NCBI GenBank assembly: GCA_034190875.2
Contig: CM067354.1
Span: forward strand, 35,433,707-35,497,706
DNA: 64,000 nt
Direction of reading: 5' to 3'
Source of the DNA: Urechis unicinctus
Taxonomy: Eukaryota; Annelida; Polychaeta; Xenopneusta; Urechidae
This document shows positions 35,640 through 48,939 of this stretch, in pieces. Numbering within the stretch: position 1 is the first letter of the stretch; every line of letters starts with the position of its first letter. A model generated the notes under the pieces. It saw nothing but the letters and a program-made list of their open reading frames with translations. It was not told where the DNA came from and did not search any database. The position numbers and the translations under genes are program-made.

Positions 35640-38600
35640 GTCCATGCCGTACCATCTATACATATTGATCATCTGTAAACAGACAGCAGAAGCCAATTAT
35701 TGTTTACATTTCCGTTCATTGCTGGTGAAATGACATTACTGATCAACGCCGATTTGACAGGGACTCGACGGTGGTCATTCTTTGGGTAGTAACGACCATT
35801 ATATTGGATTGCAGTGTCTATAACCAGTTCTCAGGTTAGTGTTTTTACTAATGCTATCTCACAGAGTTAAATTCTGAGAGGAATTTCTATGCCTTGCAGC
35901 CTTTTATGAGTTGTGATGTAAGTAAATGCGAAATCAAGTCGATAGACTACTCGCTCACAGCATCGGGAATCTCTTGCTCTCGTTTCATCTACATTTATAA
36001 GGGGTTAACGTTGAAGTCACGAGCCGTTAACAAGGATGTATGACGACATCAAAGATATAGACCTTATACTGTTGTCAAGTCTAGACAAGAGGAAGGCGAG
36101 TCCTATTGTTGCAAGGATCGTAAAAGTTAACGATCACGCAAAGAAATACAACATCCAGGCATGTCATGATAGCACTTATGCGTTTATGATTATATTTATT
36201 ATTTCTGGCGTCATATTCAAGGGATCAGCCGGATGCAAATTGACTTCTCGGTCGAGTCCTTGTAACATCGCAGTAGCAGACGATTAAGCCATAGCAGTCG
36301 ACGTTAATTGCCTATGTATTCTACATAACCATATAACACGAAAAAGCTATCGCAAAGCCTATGTCAATAGGAATACTATGAATGCGCTAACCGTTAACGC
36401 TTTCCAATTTTAATTTTAAGTCGCCCTATCCAAGCGAAAAATCCCATGTAGTATACTAATACCATGGGCATCAGGTTGTCAGTGCGCTTGCGCTGCCGCG
36501 ATGTATGGCACATGATGGCCATATTTTGGTCCTTTTCGACGCCCTCTCACGGGGAACATTGGAACGGCATCAGCAAATGAGAAGCATCGATACTTAAACA
36601 TCACCTAGCGCATATATTTGAATGAACGATGAGGAATGAAAATAGTTTATGTAGCCGAAAGCAGGTTGTTGAAATGCCTAACTGTCATTTGTTTAGGTCA
36701 AGTCAAAATATACTGCCTTGGTTACGGGGGCTGCTAGAACAGATAGTACCATAAGAACCACAATATGGTAGATCAATCATTCCTCCATAAGACATCTGAC
36801 AGTAGAATTCTAATGGTTATACTGGAAAAAGTCGAATATATAAGAATACGCGAGGTTCTGCCCTAATTCTACTAGTTAGTATGGGTCATTACAATATAGA
36901 TATTAGAGGGTTATATAAAAAACACGGTCCGTCTGAACCATCAAATACACAATATGATTCGAACATTAAGTGGGAAAGAAGAAGAGAGAGGCAAAGGGAG
37001 ATTGGCAGTTCAGTCGACAAAGAGTTGCAATCGGCAAAGTGCTATGAAACATCATTACAACAGTCATAGTGAAATTAATATTTACATTCCCGGCAGTTCG
37101 ACATGCTAATAATGAATGGAATGCGATAATAAATGATCCTTTGTTGAGAATGACTTGCATAATGGTTGGTTGTAAATACTAGCCTCTCGTGGATACAAGC
37201 AAGCAGCAAGTATTGTTTTGCTTGTACTTAATCACCGTTATCTGCTCTAAAATATTCGAATGTTATTGATTTCATGCTGATATCTGCTTTATGGTGGATC
37301 TATACGGAAATGAACGTGCTTTTTATTCGCTTTATTTATATAGTGTACGAATTGCATCGTAAATCACGGAATCAGCCTCTTGTTATCTTAGTGAGCTAGA
37401 TCATAAAAAAGCCAAACCACATGGTGTGATTCCAATTCTTTGCAATTAACCTAGGAATTTTACTCATGATGAACCTCCTTGAAAGTAAACTGTGTATGAT
37501 AATTACTGCCATATCATTCAGTAAAGCCAACGTCTCCTAAATGTCTGGACTTTGAAGTCACCATTCCGTATGGCTATTTACAAAGACGACTTGACGTGCG
37601 GACGCTATCCTATATAATAAGGCAATGCTGAACATTTCGTAGAACGACTAATTGCGAGTTGACCCCCACCACATTTTGTCACGAACACTGAATCTACTTT
37701 TCACATGGTTATTTATCAACGCATATGTGTACATAATTTAGACGTGTCACAAATACGGAAACCCAAAATGATTAACCTCGGTAAAGAAAACTATATTTGT
37801 AATCATTCAAATATGAACACTGGAACGGACACGTGTGCAATGCATAGTGGCAGATTGTGAAGAGCTGGGGTGTTTGCCAGTTTATTGTATCAAAATACTC
37901 GAGCTGCGCCCCCTGCTGGTCATAAGGCTCAACCACTGGTCGGAATTTCACATTTATGAGGCTGTTATAAAACAATGCCGAAAATTCACTAACAGTTACG
38001 TACCGTTAAATACTACTTTTTTTCTCGTGGGAAATGTTACTGGAATAATACGACAAATCAGATAACAAAAACAAAGATTGCTCTTAACCATCCTTTACAG
38101 AAGCGAGACATATGCATATTAAGTCGTAACTGCGATTCACGCTCTAATTACCTCACTTCCTGGATGTCGTCGCAAGCACTGACTCACACAAGTGCACATT
38201 TATAGAAATAAAGGTGAAAAGATTATTGATAGATCCCCTGTTTGGGGGGGGGGGCTTAAGTTGGATTGTAAATATGCAAGACCTTTTAATATGGTAATAC
38301 AAATCCTTTACAAAGCTCTGAGTTTTAGACGACCCTGCGTCTGCTTCATTGGTTATTTTAAGATAACATGCACGTATCGACGTATAAACAGACATTGTTT
38401 AACTTATGATTCAACTTGTGCTAAACGTGATAAGCTACCGACAGAGAGTAAATAGCAAAATAGGCTATCGATTGAAGATCAATTCGAATTGATGTTAGAA
38501 GTAACGGTATTGCTTCTTGATGTTTTGTCTTCACTTTGAACCTCTTGGGTAAAGAAACGGGTGAAATAAATAATCTCCAGCCAAGATGATGAGATATAGA

Positions 38601-38760
38601 TTCCGTGTATTAAATTCACGAATAAGTGACTTATCAGGAAGTCCAAAATGTAGGAAAGCATGCATAATAGATATTTAAATGTTCTGTTGGCTTTTGGCAT
38701 CAGATTAGCTTCTTCACTGGGGAACCACCAATAATCCTTTGGCCATTATCTCTGTTCCAG
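35640..38760 (+). repeat. Dispersed repeat family R2, copy b
   Basis: Direct counterpart of 24715-26930, longer by several hundred bases because of insertions around 36.3-37.6 kb. A further trace of the family is at about 51531-51590 (GGGGAACCATCAATA, compared with GGGGAACCACCAATA here). Confidence 0.72.
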
Positions 38761-40000
38761 GAACCGCAGTATGTGTTATTGAGTTTGACGGCAGCCAGTA
38801 ATTGAGGCAATAAGAAGGTAAAGCTCAGCGCCACCTCAATTCACCTAAAGTTTGTCATTGTAAAGAACTACCTTCGAATGCCATCTTTATGTATCCGCAG
38901 CTGCCTGACATTAAAGTCGCTTTATTTTACTTAGACACGGGAAAAGTGTAATACGACGATATAGCGTCTAAATTTAACAATGAAGTAGGTATAATGTATA
39001 ACAGCCGAATATGATAAGAAACAAATGAACAACAGATTACGGGTGTAACTGTCATATATCAAATAATACCCATATCAATATGGATTAACTTTGCAATGTG
39101 GGATGTCAAGTTAATCAGACTTTACTTCCGTCAGTGACGATGTCTAAATGTAGTATTCACGATTGATAAGCGGATTTAAAATGAGCTGAGCAATGCGTGA
39201 ATGAAGCAATCGCAGGTACTGCATTATTCATTTAGCTGATATGATGGAAAAGCATGAATAACTGCGGTAACGTCGTGGCCTGGACGATTACTATATGCAC
39301 ATTAATGCATATACAAATGTCATCATCGACATCAGTAATGGCAACCAAACAAGACAGATTCACTCATGACATTAGAAAAAAAATTGCTGAAAATGCCGAT
39401 CTTCTCATTTTGTCGAAACATAAAGCTGGCATCTGCATGTTTACAGATAAAATGTTCTTGCCACAAATAACAGCTTTGTTACATTGACGAAAAGCAACAC
39501 CAACATTTATCACAGCTTTGACATGTAGAATACAACGCGGCTGACCCTATAATGTGTTACCAATTAAGTCAAAACAGCTTGGCAATACATGGAGTTATGT
39601 ATGTATCAACAAAAAGGTGACACTAAATGGGGCTTTACTATGCATGGCGATGCAAAGTGATGCAAACCTTTGCATTCACCAGGTACATCGATCACTTAAC
39701 AAATAAAGAACCCAAGGGTGCCATGCCGAATAGCAGACAAACGGGTCAATTGACTATCGTAAATGTCAAAGACATTAAATGCTATGGCATTCACTCGACT
39801 ATTAAGACATCAACATTGATAGGATTATTACCTATCCCGCATACGCTGTCTCCATTAATTCATTATTAAAGTGTCACATCCGATATAAACATCCGCTTAA
39901 CAATGCGAAAACGCAATACTAAAACTAGAGACATTCATAAAAAACAACAATGACGTTGTGCTGGAATTTTCGGTAAATATGTTTGATATACGATAGAGAA
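38761..40000. other. Intergenic, no gene recognised
   Basis: Short frames only, with no recognised family. Confidence 0.4.
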
Positions 40001-40009
40001 AATAGAGAA

Positions 40010-40185
40010 AGAGAGAGAGAAAGTGATAGAGAGATATAAATATACATATATAAATATATAACTATACATAAAGATATATATATATATATATAGAAATATA
40101 TATATATATATATGCCTATCTATATTTTGTATATATATAGCTGGCATACATATATATATGATATATATATATATACAAATATCAT

Positions 40186-40230
<45 letters not shown>

Positions 40231-40237
40231 GAATATC

Positions 40238-40272
<35 letters not shown>

Positions 40273-40275
40273 TTC
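40010..40275. repeat. (AT)n microsatellite
   Basis: GA-rich entry, then long AT runs interrupted by GATATC and TACATA motifs. A similar AT tract (48775-48885) precedes R1 copy c at a comparable place, so it may belong to the repeat family. Confidence 0.93.
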
Positions 40276-40829
40276 TACCTTGGTTTTTGTTTCTTTCGAT
40301 CCTATCCTGTCGTTATCGATCTAGTTCATCTCCGTCGCTTTCCAATAATTAGCTCTTTTTCTTCCCTCCCTGCCTCTTTCACTCATTCTTGCTCGCACAC
40401 TTCCTCCCTCCCCCCTGCCTCTCATTTTTTCTCCTCTTTTGTTCCTCTTAATCACAATTTTTTTTTCTCATTCCTTGTCTCACTTTATACGTCTGTCATC
40501 CTAACATTATATCCCTCAACTCTTGTTACTCTTTCATACTGACAAGTTCTGTCGGCAATGAAAACCGCATAGGACATGTGAAAGAACATTTGCAGAGGGG
40601 ACAATTGTATAATCAATATGTTCTTTGCGTTCTATTGAAAAATGGGACGCAATGTATTGGTACACTGATGCTAGCCTTTGAGGCTATGGAGGATTTGTCA
40701 TGAGGGTATGAAGATAGAAAATTCGCTGAGCATTAACCAGAAGCGTAATCTTAATATCGTTATTGCCATATGCTTGAGGTCAGTGTTTTTATGTGCAAGA
40801 GGCGGGGTAAGGGAGAGGTGAAAATCCTA

Positions 40830-43550
40830 GCGCACTGCTTTGCCAAGACGATCGGTTTTTACTTCCTTGAGTGATCGTTAACTTTTATAAACCTTACAAC
40901 AAAAGCACTCACTTAGGTTTTATCTAGACTGGAATGCGATATGAAGTCCATATAATTCTTTGGTGTCAGCCACATTGAAAACGTTTCGTGGCCACGGCGC
41001 AAACCCTTGAGCAGCCTGCGTCAACCTTCGGGCATAGAAATATCTCGACTGTTAAGTAGGGGTGTCATAGGTATAAGCACAAACTTTAGATAATTGTCGC
41101 AGACTCTCCAATGCAAAGCAATGGTCTATATTAACCTATTAATAACCATCCACAAAACACTGTTAAGTTAGAGTTATGTGACCGTCGGGGATTCGACGAT
41201 GGCTTGCGAGAGGTGTAGCGAGTAATTGATACGGCGAACTGTAGATGTAATCCTTTATTTACGAAGTTGTAGATCGGCACGCTCTGGGGATGTTTGGATG
41301 GTCTTTACTACAACTGTGATGTTGAGATGTTCGAAGTATTTCCAAGTCTGATATATGAGGTTTGTCGTTGTATTTATAGGGCAAAATGTGGGCTGGACAT
41401 AGGTGGCGCATTCTGATTGGATGTCCACTGGCATCAGCCCGTACTGGACATTGCCGCAATTACTGACTAAACATGAAAGGGATTAAGGTTGAATATTGAT
41501 AAGGTTTAAAGTTGAGATCAAAGGGCCTGGTGTTAATTACCTGTAATTCTGATACGTTTCGGGAGTAAAAGGGGTTTGAAGTTGATAGCTTGGAATGTTA
41601 ATTGTGTGAGGGCTATGGCTAGATCGAAATAAGTTCTGTTTGTTTCAAAGGGATTAGTGTATATGACGTGAATTTAGAGGTCCTGAGAGTCTTGTGAAAT
41701 GTATGAGGGTCTGGCTGTGATAGAGGGCTGTGATAGTTAGCCAAATAGACCTGTTTTTCAGGATATAATTACTGTCATCATTCAACAGCCATTGCTGACC
41801 TACCAAGGCATTAACAAGCAGTGGAATCACACCGTGAAATAATCACCATGGTGATAAACATTATGTGGCAACAATTTGTGTGATTGCAGGACTATCAGCG
41901 ATGAGGATCATTATCATAACTAGGACATGCTGTCGACAACGATAATGATTATGATGATTACGATAATAATATCATCGATGATGATGTTGGTGAAGGTTAT
42001 GATGGTGGTGAGGATGATGATGATTATCATTTTAAGTATAATGATGGTAATGATATTTATGATGATGATGATGATCATCATCATGATTATGATGATGATG
42101 ATCATGATGATGATGTGACCATCGGTTGTCTTCATGTTAACGATAACGGGAAGGATCATGTGGACTCAACTATGTACAAAATGTGCAACATGCTAACAAT
42201 GTCTACATGAATGTTTTATATATTTCCGGGACACCTCTCACACAGGTGTGGCCTAAGCCGCATTAGGCATTACTTGAAGGTAAAATATGTAAGTAAGGAC
42301 AAAAGCAAATATAAAAAATATTTCACTATGAGATTTCATCTTACAATGCACAAGCACATCTCGCTTTGCGTCTACACTGAGATTTTTTGACAAATCATTG
42401 TGATCTTATCATCTTGCTATATGTCCTCAGCTTTAAGTGTTAAGATATCACATCTTCTGTATGGCTTGGAGGAATACAGGTGTCATTAGAAACAGCTGAA
42501 TTTCTGATGTCGGCCCCTTGACAACGTTATGTCTGTACCTAAAGTGATACTTTAAGTGTTGATAGCATCAATATTCTGACGACAATTAGCGGAGTCTCTA
42601 AAAAAAATTTCTTCGAATAGATACGATATATTCAAAGCGAGGTAACTGCTTATATCAAAGTGTGATACGATGGATACATACTAGTCGACTTTTGTTCCAC
42701 CACGACTCGTTAACCGAGAAGATGGTGTCGATGAAAAAAGTGGTTTTGGACACATGACTTTTGTTTCATTATTGTTCCTTAATTGTATTCGGTCAAATGA
42801 TGTAAAAACTGTCATTCGTCATTAAGATTTACTGAAGAGGATGATCATATTTGATATATTGTAACATATCATTTATTACCATGTATTATTAATATCAATT
42901 TAACTGGACATTTATAGGCAATTGGGGTTAATTTCGTGTTGTTTCATGAAAATGATTACTTCGCAACCATGTCATAGCACTGTTGCCAGCTAATAGATTT
43001 CGCAGGTGTCAAAAGGGAATGAGATATCGAACGTTTGCCTACAGATATAAATTAGCACAAGCGTTTACTCACCAGTTCAAAACACCATACCAAACTAGGC
43101 CGATCGAGGATCATACGAAAGTAGTTATTCTATTATTTCTCCAAAGTTATGTGTTGTACTCTTTCAGTTAGCGTTTAAAGATAATAACGCGTTGATGGGG
43201 TTACGTTGATAGACCACTGTGTCTCAGACAACACATGCATTCATACTTTGATATCCTGCTTGAAATATTTATGCCTTGTTTAGATTTTTTCTTTCATTCG
43301 ACTCTATGAAATATAATTTCCAACAACATCTCGCAAGTGCATCCTTAAATATTATCCTCAAGATACATAAATGCTATTAAGATTGCATTGTGGTTGGATT
43401 TGCTGTGGTTATTGATCGATCTGTTGCATCGATCTGGCCATAACGGAACTGCGAGTAAAGAGAATCGTATATCACTGGCTATCTGGGGTAGCGTCAATAT
43501 TTTCACGAGGTAGTAGCGATGGGGAATGTGGCTAATGTTCATAATGTTTC
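40830..43550 (+). repeat. Dispersed repeat family R1, copy b, with (GAT)n core at 41935-42118
   Basis: The upstream part (TGAGTGATCGTTAAC, ACAAAAGCACTCACTTAGG) matches 48950-49010. The core is GAT repeats. The downstream part (GTACAAAATGTGCAACAT, TTCCGGGACACCTCTCAC, AAGCCGCATT, GCACATCTCGCTTTG) matches 49860-50110 and, inverted, 33180-35320. No protein-coding signal is shared. Confidence 0.75.
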
Positions 43551-45540
43551 ACTAACATAGCCAAATGGTTATAGCAATCATTGAAATATAAATATTTGCT
43601 CCAAACAAACAAAGGCAGCTTAGCCAAACTATGCGCATATTGCGAACTATTAAGGTTTTATTTGACTAGAGACATTGTGTAAGTAGTTATTTTTGTCACA
43701 CGATAACGAATAGTTGGATGTCGCAATGAACTTGACCGAACTAAATTATAGTAGATGACTGGCTTGAATTCCCCAAAAATCATTACCGCAGACATGCAAC
43801 CACAAGTGCATCAATCTTACAGCTTAATGCATCTGGTGTAATCTTATTGGAATTGTTACTGCTATAATTTAACAAATACTGGTGTGCACATGGTCTTTCA
43901 GGAGCAAGGCTTTAATATATTTAAGGAGAAATTGCTTGACACTTGCAATGATGACACGGGAAATGTCAGGCGATTTCTCTTGAGACAATTGTGGCTTAAT
44001 GGGAATACTGCTATGACGTCAAAAATGGGTTTTGTATCTTTAAAAACGCACTAGTACATGTAAAACGTACGATTTCATACCTTACCCATAGTGCACAACG
44101 CTATATTAAGAGGGATCACTCGCGTATCCGACCGAGAGATAAGTTAAATCACCCCCTGTTAGAAGCCTAGTGCTTTGTAAGAGCGTCTCTTAAAATCACA
44201 TGGAATTTTGTTGTCGATTCTGGGGCGCGGTCGTCTCGACTAATCAGAATATCCCATGTTTTTAACATAAGCAACCAGACTCGTAATCCCGACACGTTGG
44301 ATCAGCAGTTCCATATGCTTTTGTTGGTTTGATGCTAGCGCCACCTAATGATGGCAATGTTTTTGCAGTGATAAATTAGACGTTAACCATGAGGCCATTT
44401 GCTCAGCATAATTGACGCCATTAAGCTACATAAAAGCCAGCTGCCAAAATTGCCATACGATATAAGTTTTAAAACCGTGAGTATTGCACGACCCTCCGTG
44501 CCAGTTGGATGCGGAATCGTCGAACAATTAACATGAGAGCGAAACTGTTTTGTATAAACACTATCAAACAGTACTGTTTCACTTAATTGAGACGCATTAA
44601 TGCTCCAACTTGAGTGGTTGAACCTTCAATAAGCTTAACCACATGTAATTGATCAAATTGTGATAAAACCGTTCAACATAACAGAATAATTATGGAGGGA
44701 GATTTTTGCTCCTCATATATTTTATACTGAAAAGCAACTTCAGACCTCTGATGATGATACAATCATAGAAATTGCGTCAATTTTAGTTCTACAAAATAAA
44801 GAAAAGCCATAGAATTTTATCGGAATAGCTAGGAAAACATACAATAGTCCCATAATGCTTATTCAGCTTCACAAACCTCAAATATTCTGTTTGTGTTACA
44901 ACTTTGTTAATAGAGCGACAATGCATAACACAAACTGTCTTGTTAATGCTGTTTTTTAATTTCAGAAGTAGTTCGATCGGCACCATGCACTGTACGTTCT
45001 ACCGCATAGCATAGTTATATGTCTGATGACGTCGTGATGCTCTATGCACCTGTAGGAAATGTATTGTGTAACATGTAAGGACATACGGATATATTGGATC
45101 AGTCATTATTTCACACAAAGCCGGCGTTTACTAAAATGTCTCACAAACCAGTTAGTGTTATCTTTAGTAATATATTCATAATTTAAAAAAGGTGCCATGC
45201 ACCTTGATCGCATGTATTTACTAATTACAATGTTGTTTGAGAGATAGTCGGTGTTTATGTCGTCCACGGCAGTCGCACACATATCAGCATTAACAGCATT
45301 AACAGCCTATATGAAGGTTATTTTGAAACTGAATAACCTCCATTTAGCGAAAAGAATTCTATTGCTTTAAGGCATTATTATATATTCGACAGACTATCGA
45401 TTTCGTGAACAAGAACGTTTAAACAGACACAATAATAGCAAAGGCTTTGGACATATACGGACGCTTAAGCACGACGATTACAGCGTATAGGCCAACCTTC
45501 AAGGAACGCACTAGGTTTGGAAAGAATGGATATGGCTAAA
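43551..45540. other. Intergenic, no gene recognised
   Basis: No linked exon signals or recognised repeats. Confidence 0.4.
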
Positions 45541-45656
45541 TATGGTAAGTACTCCATCTTCTGGGCAGGGTGTAGTATAGGCTAAATGAATCCTTCTTAA
45601 TGTCGTAAGAGGCACTTAATTTGGAGAAAACTGCTTGAAGCTCATGTAGGTGGAAG

Positions 45657-45986
45657 ATGGGAATCTGTTTGTTGAGTGGAGCGGTTTTTGTGGGGACCGT
45701 ATCTGCAACATACCACTTTTGGGATTTTTATCCAGATGAGCGGCCGGAATGGCATGTTCCAGTCAATGGACTGGTGATGACATGCCTTGGAATAATCGGT
45801 TTCATAGCTATTGATCTATTCTTCTTCGTTTCTTTATCAATTTCCATCCACATGGTATTCCCTTCTACTTGTCCATCTCTCTTAGGCGACTGCTCAAACG
45901 GTCAATACAGAGAAAAAGCTATAATAATTTTCACGAAGAATATAAGACAATTTCAATCCGGCCACTTCCTCGTTGAATTTGATTGA
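45657..45986 (+). CDS. Candidate small membrane-protein frame, weak
   Basis: A 109-codon frame encodes two hydrophobic segments, about residues 3-22 (LLSGAVFVGTVSATYHFWDF) and 39-65 (GLVMTCLGIIGFIAIDLFFF within it). They are separated by a charged loop with YPDERPEWH. The loop is not low-complexity, which is why the frame is listed. A small upstream piece (ATGGATATGGCTAAATATG before GTAAGT, near 45526-45545) could be a first exon, but its phase does not fit the acceptor TCATGTAG. I do not recognise the family, and chance in AT-rich sequence is quite possible. Confidence 0.2.
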   Translation: MGICLLSGAVFVGTVSATYHFWDFYPDERPEWHVPVNGLVMTCLGIIGFIAIDLFFFVSLSISIHMVFPSTCPSLLGDCSNGQYREKAIIIFTKNIRQFQSGHFLVEFD

Positions 45987-47060
45987 CCCAATCGACGACG
46001 TTTGAAGACATTAAAGTCCCCCTTCACAGCATCCTAAACACCAACAAAGGCGTCATCACACGTTTGATCTGAAACAATGCGAGAATGAAGTACTAATTGA
46101 AGCTAGCAAACGCAATACGTTACTGACGCTAGGAATCCAGGTATTCCGACCATGGACATAACGGAGTTGCCCAAAGCTGACAAAGTCGGATTCTTCAATG
46201 TTCCACTTGAGGCCCATATTCGTTACCCATTGCAGTGTTAAAGTGTCAGTGACACGGCGACAGCAATAGCAAATAGGGGAGTAGCCCCTCAACAGTAGAG
46301 GCAGCCCATGCTTATATATGTTACACCTATACAACTCATGCTTTTCTGCTGAGTGATTAACCCATCCCTGAATACAATGCTTACCAACAATGTTATTTAA
46401 TGTGCTGACTGTTATCAGAAATGGCTTCTACGGTGTTCAAAGTCTTTCATAAATGTTTGAAAGGTCTGTTCAATACAGTAAATTTAGCTAACTATACGAA
46501 GTAGATCATATTAAGGCTTTTTAAATTTATTTGTTAAATTTCACATAACTAAAGTGGATTAATGAGTTAACAAACTTCATAATTATACGCTTTGACTCCT
46601 TGCTGATTTCTATCATATTTGAATCCCCCCCCCCCCGGTATCAAGGACATTATAAGCAACATATCTATTATTGTATGATTAATATCATTATAAGCGCTCC
46701 CAATTCAGGTCACGTATTGCACATTACTAACCTATATTATTAGTTTCAATACTAGCTTTTTTTTCAAATAGTTGCTATAAGCCTGCTTTGTACATTGCCA
46801 GAATTTGAATAAAATTGCAAGAATCTTTCATAGTCTCAAAAAAATATTCAATTGATACGTAACGAAACAACGCAAATGAAGACAGATGAGTATCAATCAA
46901 AGGTAAAATCAAATTCGGAAATCATCCGGCGTTGAGGAATCATTTGAACTACTAGAAACGGCATATAAATATTAGGGACTCCTGTATGCTATGGTGAATA
47001 TTGTTAAAATAAGCCAACGGTTTCAGAATGCGCCCATCGACATCATTGAAATCTGCAGCC
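45987..47060. other. Intergenic, no gene recognised
   Basis: Short frames only. A run of about 12 C at 46626 is a length-error-prone site. Confidence 0.4.
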
Positions 47061-47063
47061 TTA

Positions 47064-47258
47064 GCATTATGTAGGGTACGTTCACGGACTACAGTGGGCA
47101 CACTACAAATGACCACCCACGAATAAACGTGCTGGGTAACCACATTCAATTTAGGTCTAATGTTCTTGATTGCCTCACTCTCTGTTGCATTGACTCTTTA
47201 TTGACTTAAGGCGGGACTTACACAAAATGACCTCCTACGAATAAACGTGTTGTGTAAA
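47064..47258 (-). repeat. R3 fragments, inverted
   Basis: 47064-47140 is the reverse complement of the R3 core (GAATAAACGTGCTG; GCATTATGTAGGGTACG). A second shorter match, CCTCCTACGAATAAACGTGTTG, lies at 47230-47252. It is two partial copies side by side or one copy with internal duplication. Confidence 0.7.
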
Positions 47259-47259
47259 A

Positions 47260-48770
47260 AATAATTGTGTCCCTAATCAACTTTCATGCTAGGCTTTCTC
47301 GCGCTTTCACTGGCTCAAACATTGTCAACATTATATTGTCTGGAAAATCATTCAATATGCATCTGGAAACGAGGATACTTGTGTAAAATGCACTTGGGTA
47401 CATATTTATCGTTGTGTGAACCTACAATCGTACGAAACGTAAGGCTACAGCCGCAATCGTGGGAAGACATATCAATCCCCGTTTATTTGACAGTGATGAG
47501 TGGTTTAGAAATTGCAGAGTAAAAGCAACGGCAGGTAGCTCCCAGCGTAAATAATCGTGTAGTTCGGTGCAATTAATGGTACTGTTACTAGATCTCAGCC
47601 AGTGATGAAGTTATCGGTTTGGTCGAAATGATGTGTTTTCTTCGAGGGAGGCTAATCAATATTAATTCATTGCGGCTGAATGCATTTTACGACATATATA
47701 TCCTGCTATACTGATACATAGGTTGAAGATTACTAAGCAAATGTGTTCCCAATCAATAAAATTCTTTTATTATATATCCCATCTTTAGGACATGTAAAAA
47801 AAACGCATAATACTGTTAGATTATGGATAGAGGAATCATATTGATATATACCCTATAACAGGCGTAATTGATATACCCAGATGCGGTAACTATGTGCATA
47901 GTCACTAAAATTTCTGTCATATCAATTGAATACGTTGCAGTAGGCCCCCATTCATTAGATTGAATTATATAATAATCATACAAATAAACATAACATGGCG
48001 CAATAGCCGAACCAATTCAGGTAGGTTATTTTGCTATGAATACAGTACACAAGATATATTGGAGGTTGTGACAGTTGGCGTACATAGGATTGTAAACAGT
48101 GGGCCAGGTCGGCCTCAGTCTTGCCTAGACACACATTATCACTTTCTATTGAGATGTGCTGACATGATGCTTAGCGAATTTGCCTTCAAACAACGACAAA
48201 CGGTAAACACATGTCTCTATAGCACTCTGAAAATGAATCATTGCCTGCAAGACCCATAAATTGCATTGGGATTTATATAATTAGTTATCTTTTCCCAGCA
48301 CAGTATATTTTGATTAGTATACCGTTGCAATGATAGCTTTGGCCAAGGCTAACTGCTGGTCAATGCGTCGACCAAATGTGTCATCGTAGTGCATGAATGC
48401 TAAGGTACGCCATACAATCAGCGTCAGGATTTATGGTATAAGCTCCTCAAACATGAACCGTGGTGTATAGTAAACTAAAGTTGCTATCGTGTTGAAATTT
48501 GACCATAACATTCGTTGTATAACTTAATAATAACGAGTAATCATTTCATGTATATCCCAAACAATATTCTTCGGGTCATACTGATCACCACAATGTATGG
48601 TTTCGATTTGCGTATCTATCAACGTGAGACAGCCATAACCGTGTAAGTGAGGTCATCTGGTAAGAGGCTGCGCCGCTGCAAAAACGAGAGTGGTATAACC
48701 GATCGAAAGGAGAAAAGAAACACTAGCACAACGGAAAGCAATGATGCTTTAATATAACTCAACGCATAAA
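47260..48770. other. Intergenic, no gene recognised
   Basis: Frames of up to 99 codons without family signature or splice context. Confidence 0.4.
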
Positions 48771-48774
48771 TTTG

Positions 48775-48799
48775 AAATATATATATATATGCATAACTA

Positions 48800-48879
<80 letters not shown>

Positions 48880-48885
48880 TTATAA
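48775..48885. repeat. (AT)n microsatellite
   Basis: Nearly pure AT dinucleotide with TATATTATA interruptions. Confidence 0.94.
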
Positions 48886-48939
48886 TTATAAACACGAGGC
48901 GTAGTTAGGGATCTATGGAGTCCGCGTGTGCTGCCATGA

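Noticed and set aside
35346-35733. Isoleucine- and methionine-rich frames on both strands
   Set aside because: Products of the ATC/GAT trinucleotide tract; the same applies at 41920-42159 and 49324-49630.
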